A DNA stretch of 64,000 nt from Xylogone sp. PMI_703 (Eukaryota > Ascomycota > Leotiomycetes), in assembly GCA_021399445.1 (NCBI GenBank), contig JAJTUQ010000004.1:868001-932000 (forward strand), read 5' to 3'. Position numbers and translations under genes: made by a program. Below, piece by piece: positions 42,993 to 55,720 of the stretch. The notes below the pieces were generated by a model, which did not search any database, had not been told where the DNA came from, and saw only the letters and a program-made list of their open reading frames with translations. The stretch's first letter is position 1; every line of letters begins with the position of its first letter.

Positions 42993-44714
42993 TTACCTCG
43001 TCAAACCATACAACTGCTGTAAATTGATCTCGAAATCGACAACATTTGATGAATTTCTCAATGAATACGCGGGAACACTATATCTAGATATGACTTCATC
43101 GTCTTCATCATCGATCTTGTGTTTACCCGTAAGAGCTCTCCCAACAAGGGTGTAGCCCGTAGTGGCACGATAGTTTGTGAGAGGACTTCTGACGATAGCG
43201 GAGACATCACAGCCGAAGAATTGTAGAAGATAATCTCCCGTACGCATTTCTGCAGGCCCGAATCCTACATGGCCTAAAGAATCTAGGAACATACGTGGCG
43301 CTTCGACAGAGCCAGATCCCAGCTGGTATGGCGGTGGATAATCTCCGCTGCTTGACAAAACACTACAAGATTCATGTCGGTTCTCCATACCGAATTCCAT
43401 GAAAACTATTTTGTCCAAGTCATTCTTACGGACTTGAAGCAGCAGCGCTTCAGTTGCCTGTTGAAGGTCTCGAGGTGTAGGCTGTTCTCTAAAACGTTGC
43501 CGGAGTTGACTTTTCCAGGGATCCTTGTCGGTGAAGTATAGTTTTGAATCACCGACGAATATATGAGTGATATCTCCTCCGAGAACTCCTGTGATGTTGA
43601 TCTGACTGTAGAGCGAAATTGATCCTTTTATTTGCATGTTGAAATTCAATAGTTCCGGCCAAATACGTAGTAGGAATTGACTGAACCGAACGACGCGAAC
43701 ATTGAGTATCTCAGTCCACAAGTATTGGTCGACAACAGATGCATACAGTTCAAAAAGTGGTTGTGAGTAATCCACTTTGAAGTTTTGGCCATCTGTTGCC
43801 AGTCCGAGAAGACCATAGACTTTGTCTCTTGGGTCCAAGCATAAATTGCTTCCGCAATCTTCCAGTAGGACGTGGAGATTACAACGCCCTTTACGTCTAT
43901 TGTTTCTTTGCCGATATATCCTCATTATGGGATTTTCTCCATCAATCTTTAAAGATAGACCTGCTTTTATGAAAGATTCCCATGGAGCGGTATCTGCACC
44001 ACACTGCACTAGAATTGCTGATGCTAGACCGATTTCCTGCACTATCCAGAGTCTAGTCCAATATGTCCGTTCGCACAATTTGCCAAGAGCTGCGCTACAG
44101 TCATTATATAGAACTAGATTGCTGCTTCTGAAAATATCTATTCGATCCGCCGATGGAAGAAACTTTCGAAAAGTAGGGTCTCGGATGAACTTGAATAATA
44201 CCTGACTATGTCGATCTGCCCGTCCAAGCCAAATGATGACCCGCTCGGCCATCTTGTAAATCTCGGCCATCTGTCCTACTTGATGATTTCGTTCTGGTAT
44301 ATTCGTTTGATTGATGCAAATAGCATCAATCCACAGCATCCTTTCCTTGGAGGGGCTTCTCAAGAACTGCAGGGCCCACCAGAGGTTTACTTGAACAGGG
44401 AACTTCTTGCCATTTATGAAGATGGTAGATTCATAAGATTGACCTATTGGCCGGGATGATGAGTTACTCTCTTGTCCCATGACATCAGAGAAATAGTCCA
44501 CTTGAAATCCTGCGCGCTGAGGTTCTGATAGACATGGGTCCTCTAGCCATGTATATGAGAGTGCTTCATACTTTGGAACGTTGGGCATAGACATGACCAT
44601 TATTTGACAGTGAATTGGTGAGCCATGCTCTCCGGGTTCAAGCAACAGAAGCCTAATTTGCTTTCCCACGTCTAGGTTTAGTGGGGTGTACGTGAATCCA
44701 GTATCAGGGTCCAT
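42993..44714 (-). CDS. HET-domain (heterokaryon incompatibility) protein
   Basis: An intronless 573-aa frame starting at the ATG 44714 (the open frame reaches 44756 but without an earlier ATG). The HET domain has IRLLLLEPG, EALSYTWLED, WALQFLRSPSKERMLWIDAICINQ, MAEIYKMAERVIIWLG and YWTRLWIVQEIGLA, followed by CLDPRDKVYGLLGLA, the standard end of the domain. An uncharacterised C-terminal half ends in a beta-rich stretch with a typical GYTLVGRAL segment. Frame intact. Role in non-self recognition and cell death is inferred from the family. Confidence 0.93.
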   Translation of the reverse strand: MDPDTGFTYTPLNLDVGKQIRLLLLEPGEHGSPIHCQIMVMSMPNVPKYEALSYTWLEDPCLSEPQRAGFQVDYFSDVMGQESNSSSRPIGQSYESTIFINGKKFPVQVNLWWALQFLRSPSKERMLWIDAICINQTNIPERNHQVGQMAEIYKMAERVIIWLGRADRHSQVLFKFIRDPTFRKFLPSADRIDIFRSSNLVLYNDCSAALGKLCERTYWTRLWIVQEIGLASAILVQCGADTAPWESFIKAGLSLKIDGENPIMRIYRQRNNRRKGRCNLHVLLEDCGSNLCLDPRDKVYGLLGLATDGQNFKVDYSQPLFELYASVVDQYLWTEILNVRVVRFSQFLLRIWPELLNFNMQIKGSISLYSQINITGVLGGDITHIFVGDSKLYFTDKDPWKSQLRQRFREQPTPRDLQQATEALLLQVRKNDLDKIVFMEFGMENRHESCSVLSSSGDYPPPYQLGSGSVEAPRMFLDSLGHVGFGPAEMRTGDYLLQFFGCDVSAIVRSPLTNYRATTGYTLVGRALTGKHKIDDEDDEVISRYSVPAYSLRNSSNVVDFEINLQQLYGLTR

Positions 44715-46479
44715 CCTAGTCCTCGTTTCTAGTGAAAATACATTAGCCAACTTCAAGCTAGCAAATCTATTTGATACTACTATTTACTTCTTTGTAATAA
44801 TGTCAATATGCCATCGGTGAGAATATCCTTGCAATCATTACGTTAATCTGTTCCTAAAGTGAATATCATTGATACAGTTGATAACCCTGGAATCCACAAC
44901 GTGTGTACGTACCTAGAACACTAAGAGGCTAAACATCAAATCAACTCATGGTTCACCCAGTTATCCAATCGCCAATAGCCAAGCATATCCTCATCATCTG
45001 CCAATACTAAGAATAGTTCATGAGAACTTCAGCTCTTCATGGCGCTCAGCCCCGCACGCCTAGATAAAGCCAGTCAGCTGACTGCGCGCCCATATATCCG
45101 CGAAACTGGCGCGCCAAGGAAACGCGCCGCCTTCGAGCTGAGGTCTACTTGTACTAATGTGGGAAGAGTAACTATTTTTGACATGAGGTTAGACTCTCTG
45201 AGGTGTAATAGCAGCAAGAAGAGTTCAGCAGGTTAGGTAAAGTTACAGTGCAGAGAAGTAACCGCACTAGGAAGTAAGGTTAAAATGTCAGGTTCATTGG
45301 GGCCTAAGCTGAGATGTGCTGATGATTGATTCTAAGGGTCGGGTGTAATACGGCCGCAGCGGCCGGAAGCATACGGATCCGTACGGCCTGTGGCTCGCAT
45401 CGCATAGCAGGGTTCTTCTCGACTATTCCCATTGAGGAGCAACCGCAATTGTTCTAACAACATATCTACGGCCCAAGTATCAATGAATACAGTGTCCAGT
45501 GATGGAGACGTCCGGATCGCTCATAGATACTAGTACCAGGTAGGCTATTCACTGTGCATTCTTATTTCGAGAACGAATCAACCAAAGCGCCGAGCCTCTA
45601 TAGCAAGCTATATAAAAACAGGGCACATCACACAAATGGCCCCAAGAAAACAGCCAGATAAAGTAATATCCATACATTAATCTTAAAGGTTATTAATCCC
45701 GCCAAGGAATGAGTTTGCTCAGCTTCGCAGTAAATTTCCGTTCGCAGACTAGCGGACTAGGCGAAACCAGTAAGAACTAGTTACGTTAGCTCTCGATATT
45801 GGTCATAACGTTATATTTAAGCTTTAGTTCTTCATTGCCTGCATAATAGGGCCAGTCTTTCGGTTGCCGACATCCTTTTTGCTCCGATACGGTGTCCCCT
45901 GGCTATAGGAGTTCCGGAGTCTTTTCCTCTGCCAGCCGTTAAGTCTTTGCCTCTAGTCCTCACCGCTTTTTTCAATTTGGTTCTTTCATTTCATGACGAG
46001 CTGTCCTCCCCTGATATATAGGGCCTAGAGCTTTTGCCTGAGCAATTTGCGGTGTCGGTCAATGGGTGAGATGTACCTAGTACACAGTTCATTGGTTGAG
46101 GGCGACTAGGAATCGACTCTACTATTACCGAAACTGTCGATAGTTAACTTAAAAGATTACTGAACCTGTCATAGTCAGCCTATAAATAGGAGCTGTGCTT
46201 ATGTAGTAGAATGTATGCACTGTACAGCCTATTAGGTTACACAGATAATTGATATGTCTGATTGTATGGCTGAAAGAGGGTCTATGATTACGTATACCCT
46301 ACGCTGGGTAAACGGGAACTAGCCGATTTGTGTCAAGGCTGCAGCTATTTTCCCAACTATATTCTGACATAATTCAGCTGCAAAAGCCAGAGTCTAGGTG
46401 TTATTATAAAGACAATGGACGCCTTTGTGCAGTTCATATTGATCAATCGTTCAAAGATAGCTTTTGTGAAGATTGGAAA
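44715..46479. other. Intergenic
   Basis: About 1.77 kb with no gene supported. CGG/CCG-rich words (CGGCCGCAGCGGCCGG, ACGGATCCGT) cluster at about 45350-45392; they could be Zn2Cys6-type sites but may be chance. Confidence 0.3.
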
Positions 46480-48380
46480 ATGGCGTCCAAGATCTCTTCA
46501 CAGACAGATGCATTGCTCGATACCGAAATTCTCATTGTCGGAGGAGGCCCAGTTGGTATGTTTACCGCATATCGACTGGGCCAGCTGGGACGGTCTGTAA
46601 CACTGGTTGAGAAGAGTATGCACACGACCGTCTATCCGAAGATGGAATACACAAATCACAGGACCATGGAAATATATCGCCGTGTAGGGTTGAAAGACCA
46701 CCTTAAACCCTATGCAGTTCCCGAAGACTATAAATTCGCTGAAGTCTTTGCAACAGGGTTTGGTGAGAAAAATTTTACAATAGCTCGAATAGTATGTTGT
46801 AATATGCTTGATGATGAAAAGGAGAGTACTAATTTTGTGCACTATATAGGACAGACCTTCTCCGGCTGAGATCCGCAAGCAATCCGCAAAATTGAATGAT
46901 GGTTCTTGTCCATTAGAACCTCATATGCGACAAACCCAAGATATCTATGAAGCGATACTAAAGACTCTCGTCCAAAAGGAACCACTTATTCAAGATCTCT
47001 GGGGTTATAGCTTTGAATCTCTCAACGAGAACGAAGACGGGGTTCTATCCAAGGTAATAGATTCTGAAGGGAAACCTCTAGTTATCAGAAGCAAATACGT
47101 TATTGGATGTGATGGTGCAGGTAGTAAAGTAAGGTTACACTCAGATTTGCGATCAGAGAGGCTCAGTCTGTAAGTCTGCCCCTATCTTATATCGTAATCT
47201 CTACTATTTGCTAATAAGTCCAGGCCAATGAAGTTCGTATTTGTCCACTTCAAGTCTTCCGACCGCGAGAAACTACAGAGCAATGGCGACTTTTGGCACC
47301 AAGTGCTTATGAATGGGGCCGCCATGGTTGCTCAAGATGAGGTGGACACATACACTGTGCATGTTATATGCCCTCCCGATGCTGATATCGAGGTTCCAGC
47401 TGATAATACTGAAAAATGGCTTAATGAGATTCTGGGCGGCTGGGGAGGACTATATGATATCAAGGTGGATAAAGTGATCGTTATCGGTAAATGGCAAGCG
47501 GACATGTCTATTGCGTCGTCTTTTCGTTCGAAAAATGGGCGAGTGTTTTTAGCTGGCGATTCTGGTGCGTATACCTTATGTATGGAGTTAAGTATTATAA
47601 AAGGACATCCACTGATACCTGGTTCAAGCTCACCAACTGACACCCGCCGGAGGTCATGGTCTTAACTCCGGAATCCAGGATGCTTACGACTTGACTTGGA
47701 AGTTAAAAGCATACTTAGAAGGATGGGGCGGGGATACTCTTTTACAATCATACAATGTTGAGCGAAGAGCAGTGGCGGAACTGCATGTCAAAATGGTGGA
47801 GAAGGCAACCTTGGAAGTGGTTCTCCCATGGTTCTCCAAGGCAGCGCAATTGGGGAAAGAACTACTGATGTTGCCGAACGAGGACGGGCAACGCGCCAGG
47901 AATGAAGTGGCAGATGCTATGATGAAAGGCCGCTGGATTCACGAGCAAAACGGCGTTGTTTTGGGCTATCGATATGACGGCTCCCCAGTAGTCATCCCAG
48001 ATCCGTCGGCTGCTGAACCGTCTTCATCTATTGCAGAGTATACCCCGACAACCTCTCCAGGAGGCAGAGCACCACACGTCTTCCTTTCCGACGGGAAAAC
48101 GAGTATTCTAGACCTATATGGCCCAGGATTTAGCATCGTTGAGTTTACTGCTACAGGCAAGGTAGCCGATCAGTTTGTTGCAGTAGCCACAGCACTGAAA
48201 ATTCCCATCACGAAAGTTCATTTGCCTAGCGAGAGCCATTGTAGAACCATCTGGGAACGCGATGTGGTATTGGTGAGACCGGACGGGATTGTGTCATGGA
48301 GAATTGCCAGCGATGGAAGCGAATTGACTGATGATGCTATAACTGCGGTCTTACATACCGCAGTAGGTAAAGGTAACTAG
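46480..48380 (+). CDS. FAD-dependent aromatic (phenol hydroxylase-like) monooxygenase
   Basis: Exons 46480-46791, 46850-47169, 47224-47564 and 47629-48380 give 574 aa. The FAD fold has ILIVGGGPVGM near residue 20, the DG motif in YVIGCDGAGSKVR, and the GD motif in GRVFLAGDSAHQLTP, followed by GGHGLNSGIQDAYDLTWKL. The C-terminal part (SDGKTSILDLYGPGFSIVEF) fits the thioredoxin-like tail of phenol and pentachlorophenol hydroxylase-type enzymes. These use NAD(P)H and O2 to hydroxylate aromatic rings or polyketides. The stretch between KVR and the next strand is shorter than usual, but the frame is intact. Confidence 0.9.
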
Positions 48381-49434
48381 GATAATAGATTCTGGAATAG
48401 ACCAAAGCATGTAGCTTATATTTTCACTTTCTAGTTACAAACACTAGAAAGTATAATGACTTAGAAATCACTTATTAACATCTATTGTCAGAAGATTGAG
48501 TGTAGGGCGATTGGGAGCCTAGAGGATATTTAAGGAAAAATTAATTCTTTGACTTCCCTTAAATGAAGATGCCAGAACCCTCCAGTGTCATTTTGGAAGT
48601 TTTACTAAGTACTGAAAGCATATTGCCTAGCTTCATCTGTATTGTTTCCGATAGACTGACCCCAAAAATGGTTAGTATACAGTCTTCTGAACTCATGAGA
48701 GCCTATCAAGTTCAACGAAGCCACTACACTATATTGTATTTCTATCTGGGCTTCTGCTGCCGATACTAATCGTATAGTATACTGCTACGAAGAGATGTTA
48801 CCTATGAGATATTCTAACGATAACCTGAGTCGTTTTACGTTTCAAATATTCAACAACCTTAGTGCTCAGGATAAGAAAAACACAATAAATCCACTTCAAT
48901 GCTAATCAGTCTCATAATAGCCCAGGTATTTAGGGGATGTATGAAATATCATGTTCATGAAATTTACGATTCACTCCCTGAAGTAACTCAGAAACTAGAT
49001 TATCGCACAAAATATTAGAGCTAAAGCTGTGGCTTAAATACAAAATACGAGGGCGGTGTTCGATATGCTACCCCCTCTTCTTCTAGCCAGTTTAGCTTGG
49101 CCTGTCGATAGCGTGGCAGGTGCCCTAGACTATCTCCGGTTATATGGTGGATGAAATGGGAATCCCACTTCTGGATGACTTCGAGGTTGATCACTATCGA
49201 TTCGGTATCTCTGACCCCTGTAGCAACGGGCATCTAGTGGGAATCTAACCACCTGTTACTTATCTTTCCGCATAGGTGCCGATAACCAGTTGGTTGCTGG
49301 TCGGGGTTGTTTAAAGATGGGCAATAGGGACCTCTCACTTCACCCTTCAGGCACAAAGTTACTCTTAAACTGCATTTCCACCAAGTGTTGGTGTTGGTTA
49401 ATATACTCGGGAGTCGAAGTAAGGTACTTTCATC
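48381..49434. other. Intergenic
   Basis: About 1 kb. A minus-strand frame at 49470-49021 with one internal TAG looks faintly protein-like but has no recognised motif. Confidence 0.3.
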
Positions 49435-51596
49435 ATGGGTGAGTAGTTTAACTACTACAGTAATTTGCATATATAATCTTGACTAACATATGTAGCTACT
49501 GCTACCGACACGCACATAATATCTGATCTGGAGATGTCTGGCCATGATCCACAAAATATTCTTGATGCTGGAGAGAAGCTCATTCATCCTCGCCATTCCA
49601 TCGAGATTCGTAAGGGAGGCTCTCTAGAAGTCAAGCAAGGAGAAGTGGTCAATACAGAGCTCTCGGCGATCTCACTGAAAGAAGAGGAGCCATATCCCAC
49701 CGACGAGGAGAAACGCACGTTGCGTAAGATTGCTGGGCCCGTGTCCTGGGCAGGCTACATGCTCTGCTTTATTGACGGTGCCAACAACGCTTCATACTAT
49801 GGCGTCACTGGTGTTTTTGCCAATTTTATTCAGCGCCCGCTTCCAGCAGGTGGCAATGGATGGGTAAGTTCAAACACTCCATTATCATAATATGCATAAA
49901 AACCAATGCTGATATATCTCCATTCGAAAGGGCGCTCCCCCTAAGGGGACACAACTGTCGCCTGGTGCTCTAGGCCTAGGTCTACAGACAGCGCAAGCTC
50001 TCACCGTCCTCTTCACCTTCCTTGCATACTGCACTCCATTGATAGGTGGCTATCTTGCCGATGCAAAAATCGGGCGTTACAACGCTTGTTGGTATGGCAT
50101 CCTCGCTGGTATCATTTCTCACGTCCTCTTGGTGATTGCCGCAATTCCTAGTGTCATCACCGAGGGACATGCTATCGCGCCATTCGTCATCGGTATGATC
50201 AGTCTAGCTTTTGCTTCGGGCTTTATCAAGCCGACCATCGCACCTATGATTGCGGACCAGTGTACTGTCAAACGAGCATATGTCAAGACGCTTAAGACGG
50301 GCGAGAGGGTTATCGTTGATCCCAATACCACAATTGAACGCATGCTGCTGCTGTACTACTGGGCATCCAACCTTGGTGACTTCTTCTCTATCGCAACTAC
50401 ATACGCCGAGAAGTTGATCGGGTATTGGCTTGCATAGTAAGTGCTCTCTTATCACATGCATTGCGAGACCCAGCTGATTGTTTATAATGTAGTATGCTTC
50501 CTGGTATTGTCTACTTACTATGTCCGTTGTGCATGGTGTGGGCAAAACCTCGCATCATCATGTATCCTCCGGGAGGCTCATCGGTAGCCGATGGTGCCAA
50601 GGTTGTTGGTCTTGTGTGTAAAGAAGCTAAGGGTTTGCATACGAAGCAGGAGCATTGGGACGCCATTAAGCCAACCAATATGAAGGAGAGTGGGAAATAC
50701 GATGCTATTGTGGCTAAGCACAAGCCTGGTTGGATCTCATGGGATGACCAATTCGTTGATGAGCTCAAGGTCACTCTCAAAGCCTTCCGTGTCTTTGCTC
50801 TCATGCCGATTTGGTATATGGCTGACGGAGGCACTACCACTATCCTCACTAATATGGCAGGTTCAATGACTACCAATGGGCTACCGAATGACTTACTGAA
50901 CAACTTCAATCCCATATCCACCGTCGTTGCTATTCCTATTTACAACTGGATCCTGTACCCAGGCCTGCGCAAGAGAGGAATCAACTTTTCACTCATCCAG
51001 CGCATATCTTGTGGCTACTTTATTGGCGCCATACTCAATGCATGTGCTGCAATCATTCAATGGCAGATCTACCAGACTAGTCCCTGTGGCTATCATGCCA
51101 CTGATTGTAAAATTGGTACTGATGTTTCTCCGCTGGTGAGTGGCTATTCTCTCTATTATATTAGTGATCTAGAGGTACTAATTGGGTTGATAGTCTGCAT
51201 GGCTCACCATCATCCCTTTTTGGCTTCAGCCTTTGGGTGGGATCATGATCTCAGTTAGCTCGTACGAGATAGCTTATACCATGACACCCCCAAGAATGAA
51301 GGGAAGCGTTATGGCCATTGTCTTTTTTACCTATGCTATATCTCAGGCTATCATTGAGATCGCCTCGCCGGCCTTCAACGATCCTTATCTCATCTGGCCT
51401 TTGTAAGTCACTTACTTTTTATATCCAATTTTCAAGCTTTACCTCTAATCGCCTTTTGCGACTATCTGCTAATATGCGCTTCTGCAATAGTGTTGCCATC
51501 GGTATTGCCAACTTACTCGCTTCTTTCTTCAATTGGTTCTGGTTCCGTAACATTGAGCACCGTGACAATACTGACTTGAACCGTATGGAAGTGTAG
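49435..51596 (+). CDS. POT/PTR2-family peptide transporter, 6 exons
   Basis: Exons 49435-49438, 49496-49863, 49931-50436, 50493-51135, 51194-51402 and 51491-51596 give 611 aa. The first coding exon is only ATG+G; the 57-bp intron joins it to MATATDTHIISDLEM. An alternative start is the Met at 49534. Helix 1 is PVSWAGYMLCFIDGANNASYYGV, with the POT-family E/D-YYG region. GGYLADAKIGRY is the loop 2-3 signature, then GFIKPTIAPMIADQ and YYWASNLGDFF. The large polar loop after helix 6 and the C-terminal helices fit fungal PTR2. It imports di- and tripeptides with protons at the plasma membrane. Confidence 0.92.
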
Positions 51597-52729
51597 GGTG
51601 AGGGAAAGGATTGAAAGTTGCTTTATGCGCAGGATGTTGTAAAGTATGCTGCAGAGACTATTCTACTTGTTGTGCTAGATACAAATATAATTACCGTTTT
51701 TACAATTCCAATTCTTGATAGTAGATTTTGCAGGTTTAAATTACTGCATCGTAGAAATTGATAATGTAGAATACGGACCATTCATCTAGCAAACTCTTGG
51801 AGGTGTCCAAATGAAGAACCTTCCATATGCAAGTGACATTGCAGTCAAAATAGCACCTGTACAACAATTCCAAACATTTTGCAAACCCATTCTCGCTTCA
51901 TCATGCTGGAGCCCCCAGCATCCAACGACTTTGCAGTACAACCCAAGCTTTGCATCTTTTCTTAGCCCCAAAAGTCCGCAGGCGCCATGGATCCGCCAAG
52001 TCAGAGCCTACTGCACCCCATCTATGATCTTTCCCACCTTATTTACGCACCTTCCCCTTTAGGCGAGTTACCACCCTCCTTATTCATCGACGGCGGCTCA
52101 AGCCGCCAAATTTCCTAAACCGGTAAGCATGATGCTTCCAATTGAGTTTCATGTTGACGGCGTCTATCGTTGTTTATCAATAGTTTATTGCTACGTTGTT
52201 CGATAGTTCTTTTCTTTTACGTATGGAAATCTTGTTTTGGGTTCCTTTCTCCCGGCTAAAACGGATATCAGGAGGGTCACCTGCCTATGATCCCTGTTAA
52301 GCTTTCTGCGATATCATGCTTGGAATCTTATTTGGTCTTTTTGCATTTCATATCGTTCATCTCCTATCTTTTGGCCTTGGATATGGATCGGCCCCGCGGC
52401 CTTTCTTTGGTACTATCTAGCGCAGATAGACATTAGTGTCACAGCACTGTTTCTTAGATGAAGGTCGAATTGATAGTTTTAATGCAGGTGCTAGTGGAGA
52501 GATTGTTGCTTGTGAAGGGCTCACTGAACCAGAAGCAACATCATGTTCGCCATAAACCTCACATCCATAACTTGTTGAGCCGGGATTGGCATTGAGAGAA
52601 TATAACCAAAGCCTATGTAGCTGAGACATCATTCTGTATTAATTATATGACTCCATGAATAGAGTATGCTTTCACGCTCCATCCATTCCATAATCCTATT
52701 CCGTATTGTAATCTAAATATTCACTTATT
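51597..52729. other. Intergenic, convergent
   Basis: About 1.1 kb between two 3' ends; nothing recognised. Confidence 0.3.
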
Positions 52730-53896
52730 CTACGCTGTGCCAGCAATCTGAATAGGTTTCTTCAGCCTATCATCAATCTCTTTCCACTCAAACCCCTTCT
52801 TCGTGTAAACTCCCGGCAATTTCCCTGTCCCTTTGGCCATAATCCACTCATGAGCCGTCATTTCCGGGTCACTGCTCTCCACTACAGGCTGAGCATCGAT
52901 GATGCCACCCTCGAGCCGTTTGAGTACAACGCTATCTTCAGGCCGAGAGAAGAAGACCAGCGAGTTCCGAGCCATGCTTGCTTGCTCGCCAATAGGTGGT
53001 ACAACACGATGGATATTGGATCTCAACAAGCCAGCAGTGAATTTCACCATTGCGTCACCAAGATTCACAACACAGGAGCCAGGAATAGGACGGACGTAAA
53101 CCCATTCTTCAGTGTCGGGGAGCCGTATCTGGAGACCACTGAGCCAATTGAAGAGTATAGTTATCGAGCCAAAGTCCGTATGTTCACCACGTCGGGCGCT
53201 CGCTTCGTCATAAGGGCGGGGAGGGGATTGTATGAAGCGTACGTGGTCTCCTGAACGCTCGTAGATTCTATGCAGATTGGCAAGGGTGCCGGTGGGGAGC
53301 TCGAGATGGGTGTTTAGATGTTCCAGCATACAGTCAATAGCTGCGCGGCAGTGTAAAGTATAGCTCTTGAACAGCTCATGGTGTTCCAAAATCATAGGCG
53401 GACAGTCGAGGCGCTCGCAGTTTCCCAGAATATCATCTTTGCGAAGCTATTGAGAATTAGGAGAAAATAAAGCAAAACTATCTAATATGAATTGGCCATT
53501 GGGTAGATGCTTGCTAGGAAACTTTAAACTCACATTGTAGCCCTCGGCACGGAGAGGCACGCCATTCTCATCCTTGACGTCGAGTGCGGTGTAACGATAT
53601 GCATAGAATGGATGTAGGTGGGGACGGCCATACTTGTCTTTGACTTCAGTGGGCATCTTGAAGAACTCATTCTGGAGATTGTTGAGTTGTTCTGCTTCAG
53701 CGATTATCTTCTCACCCAACTCCGAGCCGAAGAGGTCGAGGTAGAAGAACCCGAGTTCTTTGCACGCTTTGAAGAATGCATCGGATGTCTCCTTGTCACC
53801 GGACTCGAGTTTATCAAAAGAGATTGAGACAAGCGGAGCGGTCTTGACGTCCGCAGCGAAAGGGGGGAGTAGATGGTGGGAAGTTAAAGGAGCCAT
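52730..53896 (-). CDS. 2-oxoglutarate/Fe(II)-dependent oxygenase (isopenicillin N synthase-like fold)
   Basis: Exons 53896-53534 and 53446-52730 (87-bp intron) give 359 aa. The N-terminal DIOX_N part has VSISFDKLESGD and KACKELGFFYLD. The jelly-roll has the iron ligands H and D in RRGEHTDFGSITILF and the distal His in LRSNIHRVVPP, with the 2-oxoglutarate Arg in ARNSLVFF. The motif order and length fit the fungal and plant oxygenase family whose members oxidise many small molecules. Substrate unknown. The gene is convergent with the peptide transporter. Confidence 0.92.
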
Positions 53897-54926
53897 TGTG
53901 GTGGATATGTTGTAAAATTGTGCAACCGACTTTGTCAGTGGAAGATGAAAATTCCCTGTCCAACGCACTGCACTTGTCATATATATACGTACATTATGTG
54001 TTAGAGGCTGTATTGGGCACATTATCCACCATGATGGCTACCCCCACTTTGCTGATACGCGACATTGGTCTCGACTCAAGAAAGCAATTAGGGACCAAGC
54101 ATCATACGAATACACAAAACAGAGTATTCGTAATCACATTAACTATTATTAAGAAGCTAACTATTGAAAAGAACCTCTAAATCAACATGATTCTTACATA
54201 TATTGCTTCGCTTGTCTATTTCTCAAGTTTCTAGAATTGTGTTTTGTTATGTGGAAACATATACGTGTACACAAATCTGGACTGCATGAAAAGAGCAAAG
54301 CATAGGGCAAATTAGGTAATTATGATGATTTGGACACCATTTATTAATGTAATAAGGATTCTGAATCTTCTCGTAAATGGTTTTCAATAGGGTATCTGCT
54401 GGAAAATGGCTGCTATTATTTCTACGGTGTGAAAAATCTGCTCTCCTAGCAGATTACAGATGCTTCGGTTGTTGTATCAATATAACTATGATGCTCATAA
54501 GTGGTTACTACAGTAATGGAAAGCCGCATAGTCATCGGCTCATTGATTTACGCTGTTCTGGATGAAAAGGAGGAATTCGTTTTTCAGTCAAAGTCGAACG
54601 TAATGGTGAATGCCAAGGTTCGTAGCTTGCTCGTCTGACTAGCATAAAGAGTTGATAAAAGCTATGTAGATTTTTTTTACCAAGCTTATGATTGAAGGAT
54701 ACACTTCAGTATTTTATGCACCACCGAATTGTTAAAGCCGTCTAACAGAATATATTCGGGGATTTCATAGACTAATAAAAATGAATTACCCTCTTTCTAT
54801 CTTTCACCCGTCCCTTCGCTGTCCTTCTTGCACCACTAATTATAATAGCTTCTTCATTCCGAGAATCATTATAACCGCTACTTTAACTGGTGTGTTCATA
54901 TAAATGTACCGGAGCTCAATATTATT
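53897..54926. other. Intergenic
   Basis: AT-rich, about 1 kb; nothing recognised. Confidence 0.3.
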
Positions 54927-55720
54927 TCAGAAGATAGAACGATGGTCATCTAGTTTTGTCGTGTTTGCTTCCATGACTTGTTGTGCATTCTGCACAGTGT
55001 CCATCCGATGGAGTCCCGGGCGCCCAGAGTCGGGTTTCTGTTCCTCAGGATGTCTATCAACAAACAAATCCTTGATGGTTCCAGCACCTGTAGCGGCTTG
55101 ATAAACGGCATAGCTTGTAGCAAATTGGATGTGTGCTCCAATTTGAATGGCGTCGAGTAACAACAGTGCGTATGTCTGGCAGTTATTACTGATCAAGTTG
55201 TATGCAGGCCGTTGCTGTCTTATATTGTGGATGACCATCTCCCCTAGAGTACAAATATAATTAGGCCGCTACATAGGAGTGAAAAATTATACTAACCAGC
55301 TTGTCTAAGTGCTTCATCTGTGAACCTGGTCTTCCCAACTTCGAATGTCCGCCATTCCGACCGATCAAGCTTCTCGTTAATGTAAATCACATCGAGACTC
55401 TCGTCCATCCAAAGTTCATGAACGTAGTCCCCAACAAGTACAGCCCAGTGCTGGGTCGGGTCTGGATATCCACCGGTGTGCTTGGTGATCATCTTACCCA
55501 GGCCCGTCTTCTCAGCGAACCACTTGCCACCCATGCCTGCAACAGGGTGCCAGCCTATCTCCACTGTGCGCAGGTCTGCGTCGATGCGCGCTTCGCCTGG
55601 AGGAACTACATTTGGCTTCTTGCCAAGACCCAGGGAATGTTCAACTGTTATTTTGCCCTTGAGAAGCTCTTCCTTGCTTTTTTCTTTGCCTTTGGCCCAT
55701 TCTTTTTGTCTGCGGTACAT
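54927..55720 (-). CDS. Putative papain-like-fold protein (PPPDE/LRAT/NlpC-like His...Asn-Cys pattern)
   Basis: Exons 55720-55297 and 55243-54927 (53-bp intron) give 246 aa. A basic, Lys-rich N-terminus is followed by DPTQHWAVLVGDYVHELWMD (candidate catalytic His) and, after the splice, YNLISNNCQTYALLLLDAI (candidate Cys within a N-N-C motif). The order His-then-Cys and the local patterns resemble the circularly permuted papain folds of PPPDE peptidases or LRAT/NlpC-P60 proteins. The match is partial, so the enzyme activity is inferred. It lies directly downstream of, and in the same direction as, the NACHT-WD40 gene. An upstream coding exon cannot be excluded. Confidence 0.6.

Noticed and set aside
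45340..45395. CGG/CCG-rich palindromes as Zn2Cys6 binding sites
   Set aside because: They lie about 1.1 kb from the nearest plus-strand start, are not repeated, and could be chance.
49021..49470. Minus-strand frame with one internal stop before the peptide transporter
   Set aside because: No recognised family, and it overlaps the transporter's first exon and intron.
4560..54926. A secondary-metabolite biosynthetic cluster
   Set aside because: Tailoring-type enzymes, transporters and a bZIP factor are present, but no synthase, cyclase or prenyltransferase core was found in the window.
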